Positions 35,310 through 44,227 of a stretch of DNA of 64,000 nucleotides are shown here, one piece after another. How positions within the stretch are numbered: position 1 is the stretch's first letter; each line of letters opens with the position of its first letter. Source of the DNA: an uncultured Lachnospiraceae bacterium (GTDB taxonomy: Bacteria; Bacillota; Clostridia; Lachnospirales; Lachnospiraceae). Where the stretch lies: the NCBI GenBank assembly GCA_910584685.1, contig CAJUAO010000007.1, forward strand, positions 62,001 to 126,000. The letters run 5' to 3'. The notes under the pieces are model-generated. The model had not been told where the DNA came from. It saw only the letters and a program-made list of their open reading frames with translations, and ran no database searches. Made by a program: the position numbers and the translations under genes.

Positions 35310-35624
35310 TTATCTGCAGTGTCCGCCTCTATGACCGCTTCCGTGTCTGTTTCCATTTGCGTGATGGGATGTGTAATTATCACAGATACCGTCATCATCA
35401 GCGTCGGTAAAATACCTGCCGCAGTCAGGATTTGTCGTGCAGTAGCCGTCGCATATACCATTATTATGAGCGTAGCCGCAATTATTATCGTAATAATCGC
35501 AAACGCCGTTATTGTCCAAATCAGTGTAATTTTGTCTAACCTCCGGAGCAGCTTTTAATGAGTTTGGAACAATAATTGACAATGCAATGGTTATTGCTAA
35601 GATTCCTAAGGATATTGTTCTCAT
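35310..35624 (-). CDS. Small secreted Cys-rich protein with EF-hand-like loops
   Basis: The start is the ATG at 35624 with GGAGG upstream; an in-frame ATG lies 15 bases earlier. The protein has 104 residues with a signal peptide ('ISLGILAITIALSIIVPNSL', cleavage near 'KAA'). It then has repeats of the type DxDxxGxCD: 'DLDNNGVCDYYDN', 'NNGICDGYC' and 'DADDDGICDNY', as in calcium-binding EF-hand or thrombospondin type 3 loops. The tail is His/Gly-rich ('SHHANGNRHGSGHRGGHC'), possibly metal-binding. It is exported to the cell surface or medium; its role is unknown. Confidence 0.75.
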   Translation of the reverse strand: MRTISLGILAITIALSIIVPNSLKAAPEVRQNYTDLDNNGVCDYYDNNCGYAHNNGICDGYCTTNPDCGRYFTDADDDGICDNYTSHHANGNRHGSGHRGGHCR

Positions 35625-35729
35625 ATTGCCTTCCTCCATTATATAGTATGGTTATATATACCTTTAAAATACCACAAATATAAAAATAAGTAAATAGCAA
35701 TTTCCTGCTTTTATAAACTTATTGTCTAA

Positions 35730-35771
35730 AATGATTTTTTAATGATTTTTTAATATTTATCATGTTATACT
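35730..35771 (+). promoter_or_regulatory. Promoter with 11-bp tandem repeats, likely response-regulator site
   Basis: AATGATTTTTT is repeated exactly at 35730-35740 and 35741-35751, one helical turn apart, as in OmpR/PhoB-type binding sites. It overlaps where the -35 should be. An extended -10 (TG-T-TATACT) lies at 35763-35771. This suggests activation of the ABC operon by the response regulator at 38938. Confidence 0.6.
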
Positions 35772-35802
35772 CTACCCATAAAAGGAAAGGAGCACAAAGA
35801 AA

Positions 35803-38154
35803 ATGTTTTTTAGAATACTTAAGCGGGAGCTGAAAAGAAAAAAGACAATGAATATAATACTTCTCCTGTTTATTATATTGGCGGCAATGTTTATAGCAAG
35901 CGGCATAAATAACATGACGTCAGTTATGACAGCCCTTGACGGATACTTCAAAAAGGCTAATGTGCCCGACTATTGGTTTGCCACCGCATATGAGGAGGAA
36001 ATAAACAGGTATAAGGAATTTGCAAAAGAAAACGGTTATGAATATGCCATAACGCCTCTTATGCAGATAAATCCCCAAAATATAATAATAAAAGGAGAGA
36101 AATTTGATTATTCAAACACAAGCTGCGTTTCAGCCATTAGCAATAGTCCTAAGGTGTTTGATAAAAATGATAATGAGGTAAAGCATATTAACGACGGAGA
36201 AATATATGTGACGGCAGAACAGGCAAGTTCAGATAAAAATGATTTTTCCTTAGGAAACACAATAACCATAACAGAAAACGGAAAAACGAAAACCTTTACC
36301 ATAAAGGGCTCGGTAAAGGATGCATTGTTTGGCTCGTCAATGGTTGGAATGACAAGATTTCTTATAAGCGATAACGATTATGCATTCTTTAAAAATGAAC
36401 AGGCTAAAGAGTGCTATTCTGTAAGCATATATACAAATGATGATGCTTACTATGAAAAATATCTAAATCTTGAGCTGAACACGATTTTTAACATAAATAA
36501 ATCAGGCATAAGAATGATGTACATGATGGATATGCTTATGGCGGCAGTATTTCTTGTGGTAAGCATATGCCTTATACTGATTTCCATGGTTATATTAAGA
36601 TTTACAATAAACTTTACCATGAGTGAGGAATTCAGAGAAATAGGCGTAATGAAGGCTATAGGCTTAAAATGTAAAAATATACGCAGGCTTTATATAATAA
36701 AGTATTTAGTCATATCTGTAGCGGGAGCTTCAGCCGGCTTTGCCTTAAGCATACCATTTGGAAATATGATGCTTAAGGATGTGTCAGAAAATATTGTAAT
36801 ACAGGGAGCGGGAGGCGTATGGCTGAATGGCGTGTGCGCTGCATTTACGGCGGCGGTTGTAGTGCTGTTTTGCTTTATGTGTACCGGAAAAATTAAGAGA
36901 TTTTCTCCTATAGATGCAATAAGAAACGGTCAAAGCGGGGAAAGGTTTAAGGCAAAAAGCCGGCTTTCCCTTGAAAAAAGCCGAATCAAGCCCCTTGTTT
37001 TTATGGCTCTTAACGATATATTAAGCGGAGTCAGGAGATTTATTTCTATGATACTTATATTTGCGCTGGGACTTCTGCTTATAGTCATACCTGCAAATAC
37101 GGCAAATACATTACAGTCTGAGGGTATAATAAAGTGGTTTAATATGTCGGAATGCGACGTTGTGTTAACTGATGAAATGATGCTTCAGGGTGATGGAAAC
37201 ACAAAGGAAATGTTGATAAAAAAACTGGAGGAGGTAAAAAAATTTCTTAAGGAAGAAAATATTGAGGCGGATGTATATCAGGAGATTATGTTCAGAATGA
37301 CTGTTCATAAGGATAATAAGAAGGCTTCCTCTCTGGCGTTTATCGGTATTAACGGAGTTACCTGCAGTGATTATGATTATCTTGAGGGAGACGCGCCCCA
37401 GGATGTAAATGAGGTAGCGGTGACAAAGTTTACATGCGACAAGATAGACGCTCATATAGGCGACTATGTATATATTAATAACGGAAAAGAAACAAAAAAA
37501 TATATTATAACCGCAATATACCAGTCTCTTAACAATCTGGGGGAGGGAATAAGATTTTATCAGGAGGAGAATCTTGATTTCAGCTATGCCGCAGGCTGCT
37601 TTGGAGTTCAGATAAGGTATAGGGATAATCCTGATTCAAAGGAGATAGGGGAAAGAAAGAATCTTTTGTCAGAAAAATATCCGGGCGTAAAAGCGTTTAC
37701 GGCAGGAGAGTACGCCAATTATATGATAGGTGATGTGGCAGCTCAGATTGACAGTATAAAGCTGTTAATATTTATAGTGGTCGCCGTAATAAATATGCTG
37801 GTTACTGTGCTTATGGTAAAAAGCTTTATTACTAAGGAGAAAAATGAGATAGCGCTTCTCAAGGCATTAGGCTTTAAAAACACTTATATAGTAGGCTGGC
37901 AGACCCTTAGAATAGGAATAGTGTTTATAATTTCAATGCTCATAGTGTCAGCAGTATCGTTACCGCTTTCAAAGCTTATAATTACCCCTATATTCAGAAT
38001 GATGGGAGCAGAGAACATGAAATTTAAAATAAATCCGGCAGAGATATATATAATTTATCCGGTTATAATTTTTCTGGTAACTACGCTTTCTGCCATGCTT
38101 ACAGCGCTGCAGGCAAGAAAGATAACTACGTCAGACATATCAAATACAGAGTAG
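35803..38154 (+). CDS. FtsX-like ABC transporter permease
   Basis: The protein has 783 residues. One membrane helix near the N-terminus precedes a large extracellular domain, then three helices ('LVVSICLILISMVILRFTIN' onwards), and the same layout repeats in the second half with three C-terminal helices. The cytoplasmic coupling pattern 'EEFREIGVMKAIGLK' recurs as 'KEKNEIALLKALGFK', typical of FtsX/MacB permeases. Such permeases with two-component partners usually confer resistance to, or sense, peptide antibiotics or remodel the envelope. It is first in a four-gene operon, with AAAGGAAAGGAG upstream. Confidence 0.9.
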   Translation: MFFRILKRELKRKKTMNIILLLFIILAAMFIASGINNMTSVMTALDGYFKKANVPDYWFATAYEEEINRYKEFAKENGYEYAITPLMQINPQNIIIKGEKFDYSNTSCVSAISNSPKVFDKNDNEVKHINDGEIYVTAEQASSDKNDFSLGNTITITENGKTKTFTIKGSVKDALFGSSMVGMTRFLISDNDYAFFKNEQAKECYSVSIYTNDDAYYEKYLNLELNTIFNINKSGIRMMYMMDMLMAAVFLVVSICLILISMVILRFTINFTMSEEFREIGVMKAIGLKCKNIRRLYIIKYLVISVAGASAGFALSIPFGNMMLKDVSENIVIQGAGGVWLNGVCAAFTAAVVVLFCFMCTGKIKRFSPIDAIRNGQSGERFKAKSRLSLEKSRIKPLVFMALNDILSGVRRFISMILIFALGLLLIVIPANTANTLQSEGIIKWFNMSECDVVLTDEMMLQGDGNTKEMLIKKLEEVKKFLKEENIEADVYQEIMFRMTVHKDNKKASSLAFIGINGVTCSDYDYLEGDAPQDVNEVAVTKFTCDKIDAHIGDYVYINNGKETKKYIITAIYQSLNNLGEGIRFYQEENLDFSYAAGCFGVQIRYRDNPDSKEIGERKNLLSEKYPGVKAFTAGEYANYMIGDVAAQIDSIKLLIFIVVAVINMLVTVLMVKSFITKEKNEIALLKALGFKNTYIVGWQTLRIGIVFIISMLIVSAVSLPLSKLIITPIFRMMGAENMKFKINPAEIYIIYPVIIFLVTTLSAMLTALQARKITTSDISNTE

Positions 38155-38166
38155 GAGAGGATTAAA

Positions 38167-38934
38167 ATGGAAAAAATATTAGAAGTAAAGGATTTATGCA
38201 AGACATATATTGTAAATAAGAGACAGAATAATGTTCTGAAAAATGTCAGTTTTTCTGTAATGGAAGGGGAAATGGTTGCTGTTATGGGACCGTCAGGCTC
38301 AGGAAAATCAACCCTTCTGTATACTGTGTCAGGCATGGATAACATGACGGCTGGGGAGAGCGTTTTTTGCGGAAAAAGTATATCTGCCCTCCCGGAAAAT
38401 GAGCTTTCAGACCTTAGGCTTGACAGGATGGGATTTATTTTTCAGCAGATGTATATGCTTAAAAATTTAACGGTCTTTGACAACATACTGTTGCCGTCCC
38501 TTTCCTCAAAGGCAAACACAAAAAGCAGACAGGAAAAAATAAGGTACGGACAGGATTTAATGAGAAAGCTTGGGATTATAGATATAGCCGACAATGATAT
38601 AAACGAGGTTTCGGGAGGACAGCTCCAGAGAGCGTGTATATGCAGAAGCATGATAAACAATCCTAAAATGATATTTGCCGACGAGCCTACGGGAGCGTTA
38701 AACAGGGCGTCATCAGAGGAGGTAATGAATGAGCTTAAAAAGCTTAATGACGAGGGGACTGCCATTATGCTTGTAACCCACGACGTAAAGGTTGCGGCTA
38801 AGTGTACGAGAGTTATGTATATAGTTGACGGAAATATAAAGGGTGAGTATAATCTTGGTAAGGAGGAAAAAGAGACTTCTTTTAGGGACAGGGAAAGAAT
38901 GCTTAGTAACTGGCTTATGGAGATGGGATGGTAA
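38167..38934 (+). CDS. ABC transporter ATP-binding protein (MacB/BceA-like)
   Basis: The protein has 255 residues. Walker A 'GPSGSGKST', Q-loop 'IFQQMYML', signature 'VSGGQLQRACICRS' and Walker B 'MIFADEPTGAL' are all intact. It belongs to the LolD/MacB/BceA group that drives FtsX-type permeases, which fits the gene 12 bases upstream. The start ATG follows GTAGGAGAGG. The next gene (response regulator) begins three bases after its stop. Confidence 0.95.
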   Translation: MEKILEVKDLCKTYIVNKRQNNVLKNVSFSVMEGEMVAVMGPSGSGKSTLLYTVSGMDNMTAGESVFCGKSISALPENELSDLRLDRMGFIFQQMYMLKNLTVFDNILLPSLSSKANTKSRQEKIRYGQDLMRKLGIIDIADNDINEVSGGQLQRACICRSMINNPKMIFADEPTGALNRASSEEVMNELKKLNDEGTAIMLVTHDVKVAAKCTRVMYIVDGNIKGEYNLGKEEKETSFRDRERMLSNWLMEMGW

Positions 38935-38937
38935 AAA

Positions 38938-39603
38938 ATGACGGATATACTTATTGTGGAGGATAATAAGGAGCTGGCGGAGGTGCTGGGTGATTTTCTC
39001 AGGGCGGAGGGATATATAGTATCAACGGCCTTAAGCGCAGAGCATGCTGTTTCTATGTTTGAAAGGTATGGAGCTAAGCTTGTCATACTTGATATTATGC
39101 TGCCCGGGGCTGACGGCTTTGAGGCGCTTAGAAGAATAAGGGAAAATGACAATACGCCGGTAATTATAGTAAGCGCAAAAACGGAAAAGGACGATAAGCT
39201 GAACGGTCTGATGCTTGGAGCCGATGATTATATAGAAAAGCCGTATGATATAGATATACTTATGGCAAAGGTACGGGGAATATTTAAAAGAAGATATCAG
39301 ACTGACAGTATAGTGTGCGGGGATTTAACCCTTGACAGGATAAAATGTACAGCCAAAAAGAAGGACAGACTGCTTAATCTTAATACAAAGGAATTTGCGC
39401 TGCTTTTATATCTGGTGGAAAACAAGGGAAGGGCGGTCAGCAAGGACACCTTATTTAATAAAATATGGGGCTTTGACAGCGAGAGCGAGCAGCAGACACT
39501 TACGGTACATATAAAGTGGCTGAGGGAAAAGCTTGAGGACAATCCAAAGCAGCCAAAGCATATTATAACCGTGTGGGGAGTAGGCTACAGGTATGAGGAA
39601 TAG
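38938..39603 (+). CDS. OmpR-family response regulator
   Basis: The protein has 221 residues. The receiver domain has the acidic pocket E8-D9 and phosphoacceptor D52 in 'VILDIMLPG', the conserved Ser in 'IIVSAKT' and the Lys in 'YIEKPYD'. The C-terminal winged helix ends 'HIITVWGVGYRYEE'. It probably binds the tandem repeats at 35730 and controls its own ABC operon in response to the sensor kinase encoded next. Confidence 0.95.
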   Translation: MTDILIVEDNKELAEVLGDFLRAEGYIVSTALSAEHAVSMFERYGAKLVILDIMLPGADGFEALRRIRENDNTPVIIVSAKTEKDDKLNGLMLGADDYIEKPYDIDILMAKVRGIFKRRYQTDSIVCGDLTLDRIKCTAKKKDRLLNLNTKEFALLLYLVENKGRAVSKDTLFNKIWGFDSESEQQTLTVHIKWLREKLEDNPKQPKHIITVWGVGYRYEE

Positions 39604-39614
39604 GTGACATATAA

Positions 39615-40847
39615 ATGAAAGCATATAATAAATATATGATATGGGCCGTGATTATTGCGCTGTCAGCTATAATAGGTATAAATACTGCCATATTACATGG
39701 AGACAGCTATAACAGCCGCAGATACATGGTGGAGATTGAGCGGGCGGCAAAGGAAATAGGGGAGCTAAAAAGTATTGATTTGGAAAAATATCCTCTTATA
39801 CATGAAATAGAAAAGTCATCTGAAATAACAGATGACTTTTTGGCAGGTTCAAATTACGATTACGTCATAAGAAAAATAGATAATATATATTACAGATTTG
39901 ATTATATAAGAGAAGACGCAACAGATAAAAGGCTTCTGCTCCTGGTAAATCTGATTATGGCCATAGCGTCGGTACTGATTTTCGGAATGTTCGTTTTTGT
40001 TAAGCATATAATATTAAAGCCCTTTAACAGACTGAATAATGTTCCCTATGAGCTGGCGAAAGGAAATCTAAATGTTCCTTTAAAGGAGAATAAAAGCAGA
40101 TTTTTTGGAAGGTTTGTATGGGGACTTGATTTACTTAGGGAAAAGCTTGAAAAGCAGAAGAAAGAGGAGCTTGATTTACAAAAGGAAAAGAAAACTCTTA
40201 TTTTATCTATTTCCCACGATATAAAAACGCCTCTCTCAGCTATAAAGCTGTATTCAAAGGCGTTGTCAAAGAATTTGTACAGGGATGAGAATAAGAAACA
40301 GGAGATATATGAAATACTGGGGAAAAAGGCAGATGAAATTGAAGCCTTTGTGTCTGATATTATATTGGCGTCAAGGGAGGATTTTTTAAGGCTTACGGTA
40401 AATTCGGGAGAGTTTTATCTTAAGGAGCTTATGAAGGCCGTGGAGAGCTATTACGGTGAAAAGCTTGAAATCAACAGAACGGAATTTCTCATATATAAAT
40501 ATAGCGACTGCATATTAAAGGGAGATTTTGACAGAAGCGTTGAGATTATACAGAATATAATAGAAAATGCCATAAAGTACGGCGACGGCAGCTTTATTGG
40601 AATAGATTTTATTGATGAGGAGGATTGCAGGCTTATATCAGTTATAAACAGCGGAGCAACCCTGAAGGAGAGCGAACTGCCCCACATATTTGACAGCTTT
40701 TGGCGGGGCTCAAATTCAGAGGGTCATTACGGCAGCGGATTAGGACTGTATATATGCAGGCAGCTTATTAAGAAAATGGGCGGAGATATATTTGCGTGTA
40801 TTGAAGGAGATATGGTAAAGGTAACCGTAGTTTTCAGGAAGGGATAG
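39615..40847 (+). CDS. Sensor histidine kinase
   Basis: The protein has 410 residues. It has an N-terminal membrane helix, an extracellular loop of about 85 residues, a second helix near 110-132 and a HAMP-like linker. The H-box 'SISHDIKTPLSA' carries H201, and the ATPase N-box 'IIQNIIENAIKYGDG' and G-box 'GSGLGLYICRQL' are complete. It is partner to the preceding response regulator. The mid-sized extracellular loop means it may sense a ligand directly rather than only through the transporter, unlike the short-loop BceS kinases. Confidence 0.9.
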   Translation: MKAYNKYMIWAVIIALSAIIGINTAILHGDSYNSRRYMVEIERAAKEIGELKSIDLEKYPLIHEIEKSSEITDDFLAGSNYDYVIRKIDNIYYRFDYIREDATDKRLLLLVNLIMAIASVLIFGMFVFVKHIILKPFNRLNNVPYELAKGNLNVPLKENKSRFFGRFVWGLDLLREKLEKQKKEELDLQKEKKTLILSISHDIKTPLSAIKLYSKALSKNLYRDENKKQEIYEILGKKADEIEAFVSDIILASREDFLRLTVNSGEFYLKELMKAVESYYGEKLEINRTEFLIYKYSDCILKGDFDRSVEIIQNIIENAIKYGDGSFIGIDFIDEEDCRLISVINSGATLKESELPHIFDSFWRGSNSEGHYGSGLGLYICRQLIKKMGGDIFACIEGDMVKVTVVFRKG

Positions 40848-40988
40848 GAAGTCATAAAACATTGAATAAATTTATAATATATACTTTAAATTATAAGAAA
40901 AAAGTGGTAAGATAATAACAGGTATTCAGAAAAACCGTTGAATAATTTTTGTTTATGTAAAATGCTACAGAAGCGAGGAGATAAGATT

Positions 40989-42212
40989 ATGTTGATGACA
41001 CTAATACCATTATTTGATGAAAATATGACAGTATGCGCATATTCATTATTTACACAAAAACAAAATAAATTTATTAATACCAGAGCGCTGGGAATGGGAG
41101 AAATGGATGGAGTGACACAGCTTGAGGGACTTGAGATTATTGAGAGCATGGGCTTAAATACCATATCCTCAGACAAGGAGGTATTTATCCCTATAAATAA
41201 TATATCTATATTTGCAGATATAGAGTCCCAGTGTACGAAGCATCAGGGAAGGGTAGCCTTTCTCATTGACAATACCATACTTCCTGAGGATATGTACGTA
41301 AACAGGATTTTGGAGCTTAAGAAAGCAGGCTTTAATCTTGCCATCAGAAAGCTTGAGGTAAAGAAGTACCAGGAATATGCCCGTATACTTCAGTATGTGG
41401 ATTATATGTTCCTTGACCATAAGCGTATAAATATGGACAGCGCCCGTATATTTTTTTCAAAGATGTATCCGCAGATTAAGCTGTGCGCAGGAAATATTGA
41501 CACACAGGAAACCTTTGAGGCGTTAAAGGCATCAGGCGGTTATCAGTTTTATGAGGGAGAATTTTACCGTACTCCCGTAACTAAGGGAGAGCATGAGGTA
41601 GCGCCCCTTAAGGTTAATTATGTAGAGCTTTTGAATATGGTAAACAAAGAAGACTTTGAGCTTACTACCGCCGCAGATATTATAGGAAGAGACACGGCTC
41701 TTGCCATTGACCTTCTGAAGGTGGTAAACAGGGTTGCAAGAAATTCAGAGATTATATCCATAAAATATGCGGCGGCAATGCTTGGACAGAAGGAGCTTAA
41801 GAGATGGATAAATACGGTAGTTGCAAATAAGCTTTATTCAAATAAGCCAAATGAGGTTACAAGGCTTTCACTTCTGCGGGCAAAGTTTGCAGAAAATCTT
41901 GCGCCGTTATTTGAGCTGGCAATGAAAACGCAGGAGCTGTTTCTTATGGGACTTTTTTCAGTCCTTGACCTTATTATGGAGAAGCCTATGGAGGAGGCTC
42001 TTAAGGTTATACAGGTGTCAAAGGACATAGAGGATGTTCTTATTAAGGGAGAAGGCATACTGGCGCCGTTATACGGATTTATGATAGATTATGAAAATGC
42101 CAACTGGCAGGAGGTCTCAAGAATCATGGTAGTGGAAAATATTTCCATGGATGACGTGTCAAAGGCGTATATTGGCGCGTTAGAGTGGTACAGGGATTTG
42201 TTTGCAGATTAA
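40989..42212 (+). CDS. EAL-HDOD (YuxH-like) signalling protein, degenerate EAL
   Basis: The start is the ATG at 40989 with GAGGAG eight bases upstream. The protein has about 407 residues. The N-terminal 200 residues follow the EAL fold ('YVDYMFLDHKRINMDSARIF', 'YEGEFYRTPV'), but the E-A-L motif and most metal ligands are absent, so cyclic-di-GMP hydrolysis is unlikely. The C-terminal 200 residues are an HDOD domain ('DTALAIDLLKVVNRVARN', 'SIKYAAAMLGQKELKRWINT'). Proteins of this type regulate motility or stress signalling. The following PilZ gene reinforces a c-di-GMP link. Confidence 0.85.
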   Translation: MLMTLIPLFDENMTVCAYSLFTQKQNKFINTRALGMGEMDGVTQLEGLEIIESMGLNTISSDKEVFIPINNISIFADIESQCTKHQGRVAFLIDNTILPEDMYVNRILELKKAGFNLAIRKLEVKKYQEYARILQYVDYMFLDHKRINMDSARIFFSKMYPQIKLCAGNIDTQETFEALKASGGYQFYEGEFYRTPVTKGEHEVAPLKVNYVELLNMVNKEDFELTTAADIIGRDTALAIDLLKVVNRVARNSEIISIKYAAAMLGQKELKRWINTVVANKLYSNKPNEVTRLSLLRAKFAENLAPLFELAMKTQELFLMGLFSVLDLIMEKPMEEALKVIQVSKDIEDVLIKGEGILAPLYGFMIDYENANWQEVSRIMVVENISMDDVSKAYIGALEWYRDLFAD

Positions 42213-42234
42213 TAAAATATTGGAGGATAAAACT

Positions 42235-42582
42235 ATGGAAGAAAAGCGTAGGGCAAAGAGAATGAAGGTTGATATGATGCTGGAAATCTCAAATCTGTTT
42301 AAGCAGGATAATATTGTTATAAAGAATATTGACGCGTCCATAAGAGTGGCAAATATATCAAAAAGCGGTATTGGATTTGAGTCAAAGGCCGATTTGCCTG
42401 TCGGATATTACTTTAACGCCAAGATAGAGCTTGGGGGCAGTGAAAACGCATTGTTTGCAGTTATTCAGATTATCAGGTCTGAAAAAAGGGAGGACAGTAT
42501 GTTTTACGGCTGTCAGTTTATAGGTATGGCTCCTGTGCTTGAGTTTATTTTTGACGAATATGAAAAAACTCTTAATGATTAG
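42235..42582 (+). CDS. PilZ domain protein
   Basis: The start ATG at 42235 is eight bases after GGAGG. The protein has 115 residues. The RxxxR motif is at the N-terminus ('KRRAKRMKV'), and the second binding motif (N/D-x-S-x-x-G) is 'NISKSGIGF'. PilZ proteins bind cyclic di-GMP and pass the signal to partners. Both motifs are intact, so binding is likely. The gene lies 22 bases after the EAL-HDOD gene and is probably co-transcribed with it. Confidence 0.85.
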   Translation: MEEKRRAKRMKVDMMLEISNLFKQDNIVIKNIDASIRVANISKSGIGFESKADLPVGYYFNAKIELGGSENALFAVIQIIRSEKREDSMFYGCQFIGMAPVLEFIFDEYEKTLND

Positions 42583-42639
42583 TAACATAAAGGAAATATA
42601 AAATCTTATTGACCTTAATTTAATGTTGTTATACAATAA

Positions 42640-42670
42640 AACCGCGGCTTGACTGACAGGCCGCGGAGTT
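42640..42670 (+). terminator. GC-rich hairpin between PilZ gene and purF
   Basis: CCGCGGC and GCCGCGG pair perfectly around a loop of about 11 bases, preceded by an A-tract and followed by AGTTTGATT, a weak T-tract. It is probably a terminator for the PilZ transcript; it could instead be part of purF leader control. Confidence 0.6.
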
Positions 42671-42722
42671 TGATTATTAATGAAAATGGTTTAGATACGC
42701 ACTTATCAGAAAGAGGAAGAAA

Positions 42723-44174
42723 ATGGATAGCTTACAGTTTAACGGATTAAATGAAAATATCGGGGATGAGCTTCATGAGGAATGTGGTGTTTTCGGTATA
42801 TATGATTTGGATGGTAACGACGTAGCATCAACCGTTTATTATGGCTTGTTTGCATTGCAGCACAGAGGGCAGGAGAGCTGCGGTATAGCAGTAACCGACA
42901 CAAACGGACCAAAGAGAAAGGCATTGCTTTCAAAGGGAATGGGGCTTGTAAATGAGGTCTTTACGCCTGACGATTTAGACAGGCTTAAGGGAAACATAGG
43001 CATAGGCCATACCAGATATTCTACGGCAGGCAGCAGCACAAGGGAAAACGCCCAGCCCCTTGTTATCAATTACGTAAAGGGCACGCTGGGACTTGCCCAT
43101 AACGGCAACCTTATAAATGCAAACGAGCTTAGACATGAGCTTGAGTATTCGGGAGCAATATTCCAGACCACAATAGATTCAGAGGTTATTGCTTATCATA
43201 TAGCAAGAGAACGGATAAAATCAGGCTCAGCCGAAAGCGCTGTAAGAAATGCAATGAAAAAAATAAAGGGAGCATATTCCCTTATAGTTATGAGTCCGAG
43301 AAAGCTTATAGGAGCAAGGGACCCCTTCGGTTTCAAGCCTCTTTGCATAGGAAAGAGAGACAATGCATATATTATCGCCTCAGAGACCTGCGCCCTTGAC
43401 ACCATAGGCGCATCGTATGTAAGAGATGTGGAGCCGGGAGAGATAGTTACTATTACTGAAAAAGGAATTGAGTCGGATAAGTCGCTTTGCCTTCCAAAGT
43501 CTAAGGAGGCAAGATGTATTTTTGAGTATATTTATTTTTCAAGGTCCGACAGTATTATAGACGGGGTAAGCGTGTATAATTCACGTATTCTGGCGGGAAA
43601 ATACCTTGCAATGGACAGTCCTGTGGAGGCTGACCTTGTGGTGGGAGTTCCGGAGTCGGGAAATGCGGCGGCATTGGGATATTCCCTTCAATCAGGCATA
43701 CCATACGGAACTGCCTTTGTAAAAAACAGCTATGTGGGAAGAACATTTATAAAGCCAAAGCAAAGCAACAGGGAGTCAAGCGTAAAGGTTAAGCTAAATG
43801 TGCTAAGCGAGGCAGTGAAGGGAAAAAGAGTTATCATGATAGACGACTCTATTGTCCGGGGAACTACAAGCGGAAGAATAGTAAGCATGCTAAGGGAGGC
43901 AGGAGCAGCAGAGGTACATGTCAGAATTTCATCTCCGCCGTTTCTGTATGAGTGCTATTTCGGAATAGATATTCCGTCAAGGGACCAGCTTATTGCAAAT
44001 AACAGAAGCGTGGAGGAAATATGCCGTCTTTTGGGAGCTGATACATTGGGCTATCTCAGGATTGAAAGACTTGGGGAAATGGTAAACGGACTTCCTATAT
44101 GTACAGGCTGCTTTAACGGAAAGTATCCGCTGGAGCCGCCTAAGGATGATATAAGAGGAGAATTTGATAAGTAA
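42723..44174 (+). CDS. purF: Amidophosphoribosyltransferase
   Basis: The protein has 483 residues. It catalyses the first committed step of purine synthesis, from PRPP and glutamine to phosphoribosylamine. The catalytic Cys is C21 ('CGVFGIYD') after a 20-residue propeptide that must be cleaved. The glutamine domain has 'LQHRGQESCGIAV' and 'GHTRYSTAG', and the PRPP-binding site is 'VIMIDDSIVRGTTSG'. Cys residues near the C-terminus ('LPICTGCFNGKYP') fit the 4Fe-4S-type B. subtilis class. purB follows 53 bases later. Confidence 0.97.
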   Translation: MDSLQFNGLNENIGDELHEECGVFGIYDLDGNDVASTVYYGLFALQHRGQESCGIAVTDTNGPKRKALLSKGMGLVNEVFTPDDLDRLKGNIGIGHTRYSTAGSSTRENAQPLVINYVKGTLGLAHNGNLINANELRHELEYSGAIFQTTIDSEVIAYHIARERIKSGSAESAVRNAMKKIKGAYSLIVMSPRKLIGARDPFGFKPLCIGKRDNAYIIASETCALDTIGASYVRDVEPGEIVTITEKGIESDKSLCLPKSKEARCIFEYIYFSRSDSIIDGVSVYNSRILAGKYLAMDSPVEADLVVGVPESGNAAALGYSLQSGIPYGTAFVKNSYVGRTFIKPKQSNRESSVKVKLNVLSEAVKGKRVIMIDDSIVRGTTSGRIVSMLREAGAAEVHVRISSPPFLYECYFGIDIPSRDQLIANNRSVEEICRLLGADTLGYLRIERLGEMVNGLPICTGCFNGKYPLEPPKDDIRGEFDK

Positions 44175-44227
44175 CAAAGGGTCGTCTAAAGCTGACTCTT
44201 GCAAGAATAGGAAAGAGAGGATAAAAA

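Noticed and set aside
35319..35558. Plus-strand frame opposite the small secreted protein
   Set aside because: Its translation is a Val/Ile/Ser run with no start signal, while the minus strand has a signal peptide, ribosome site and metal-loop repeats.
38442..39152. Minus-strand open frame across the ABC ATPase and regulator genes
   Set aside because: It spans two well-supported plus-strand genes and its translation is low-complexity Ser/Leu-rich.
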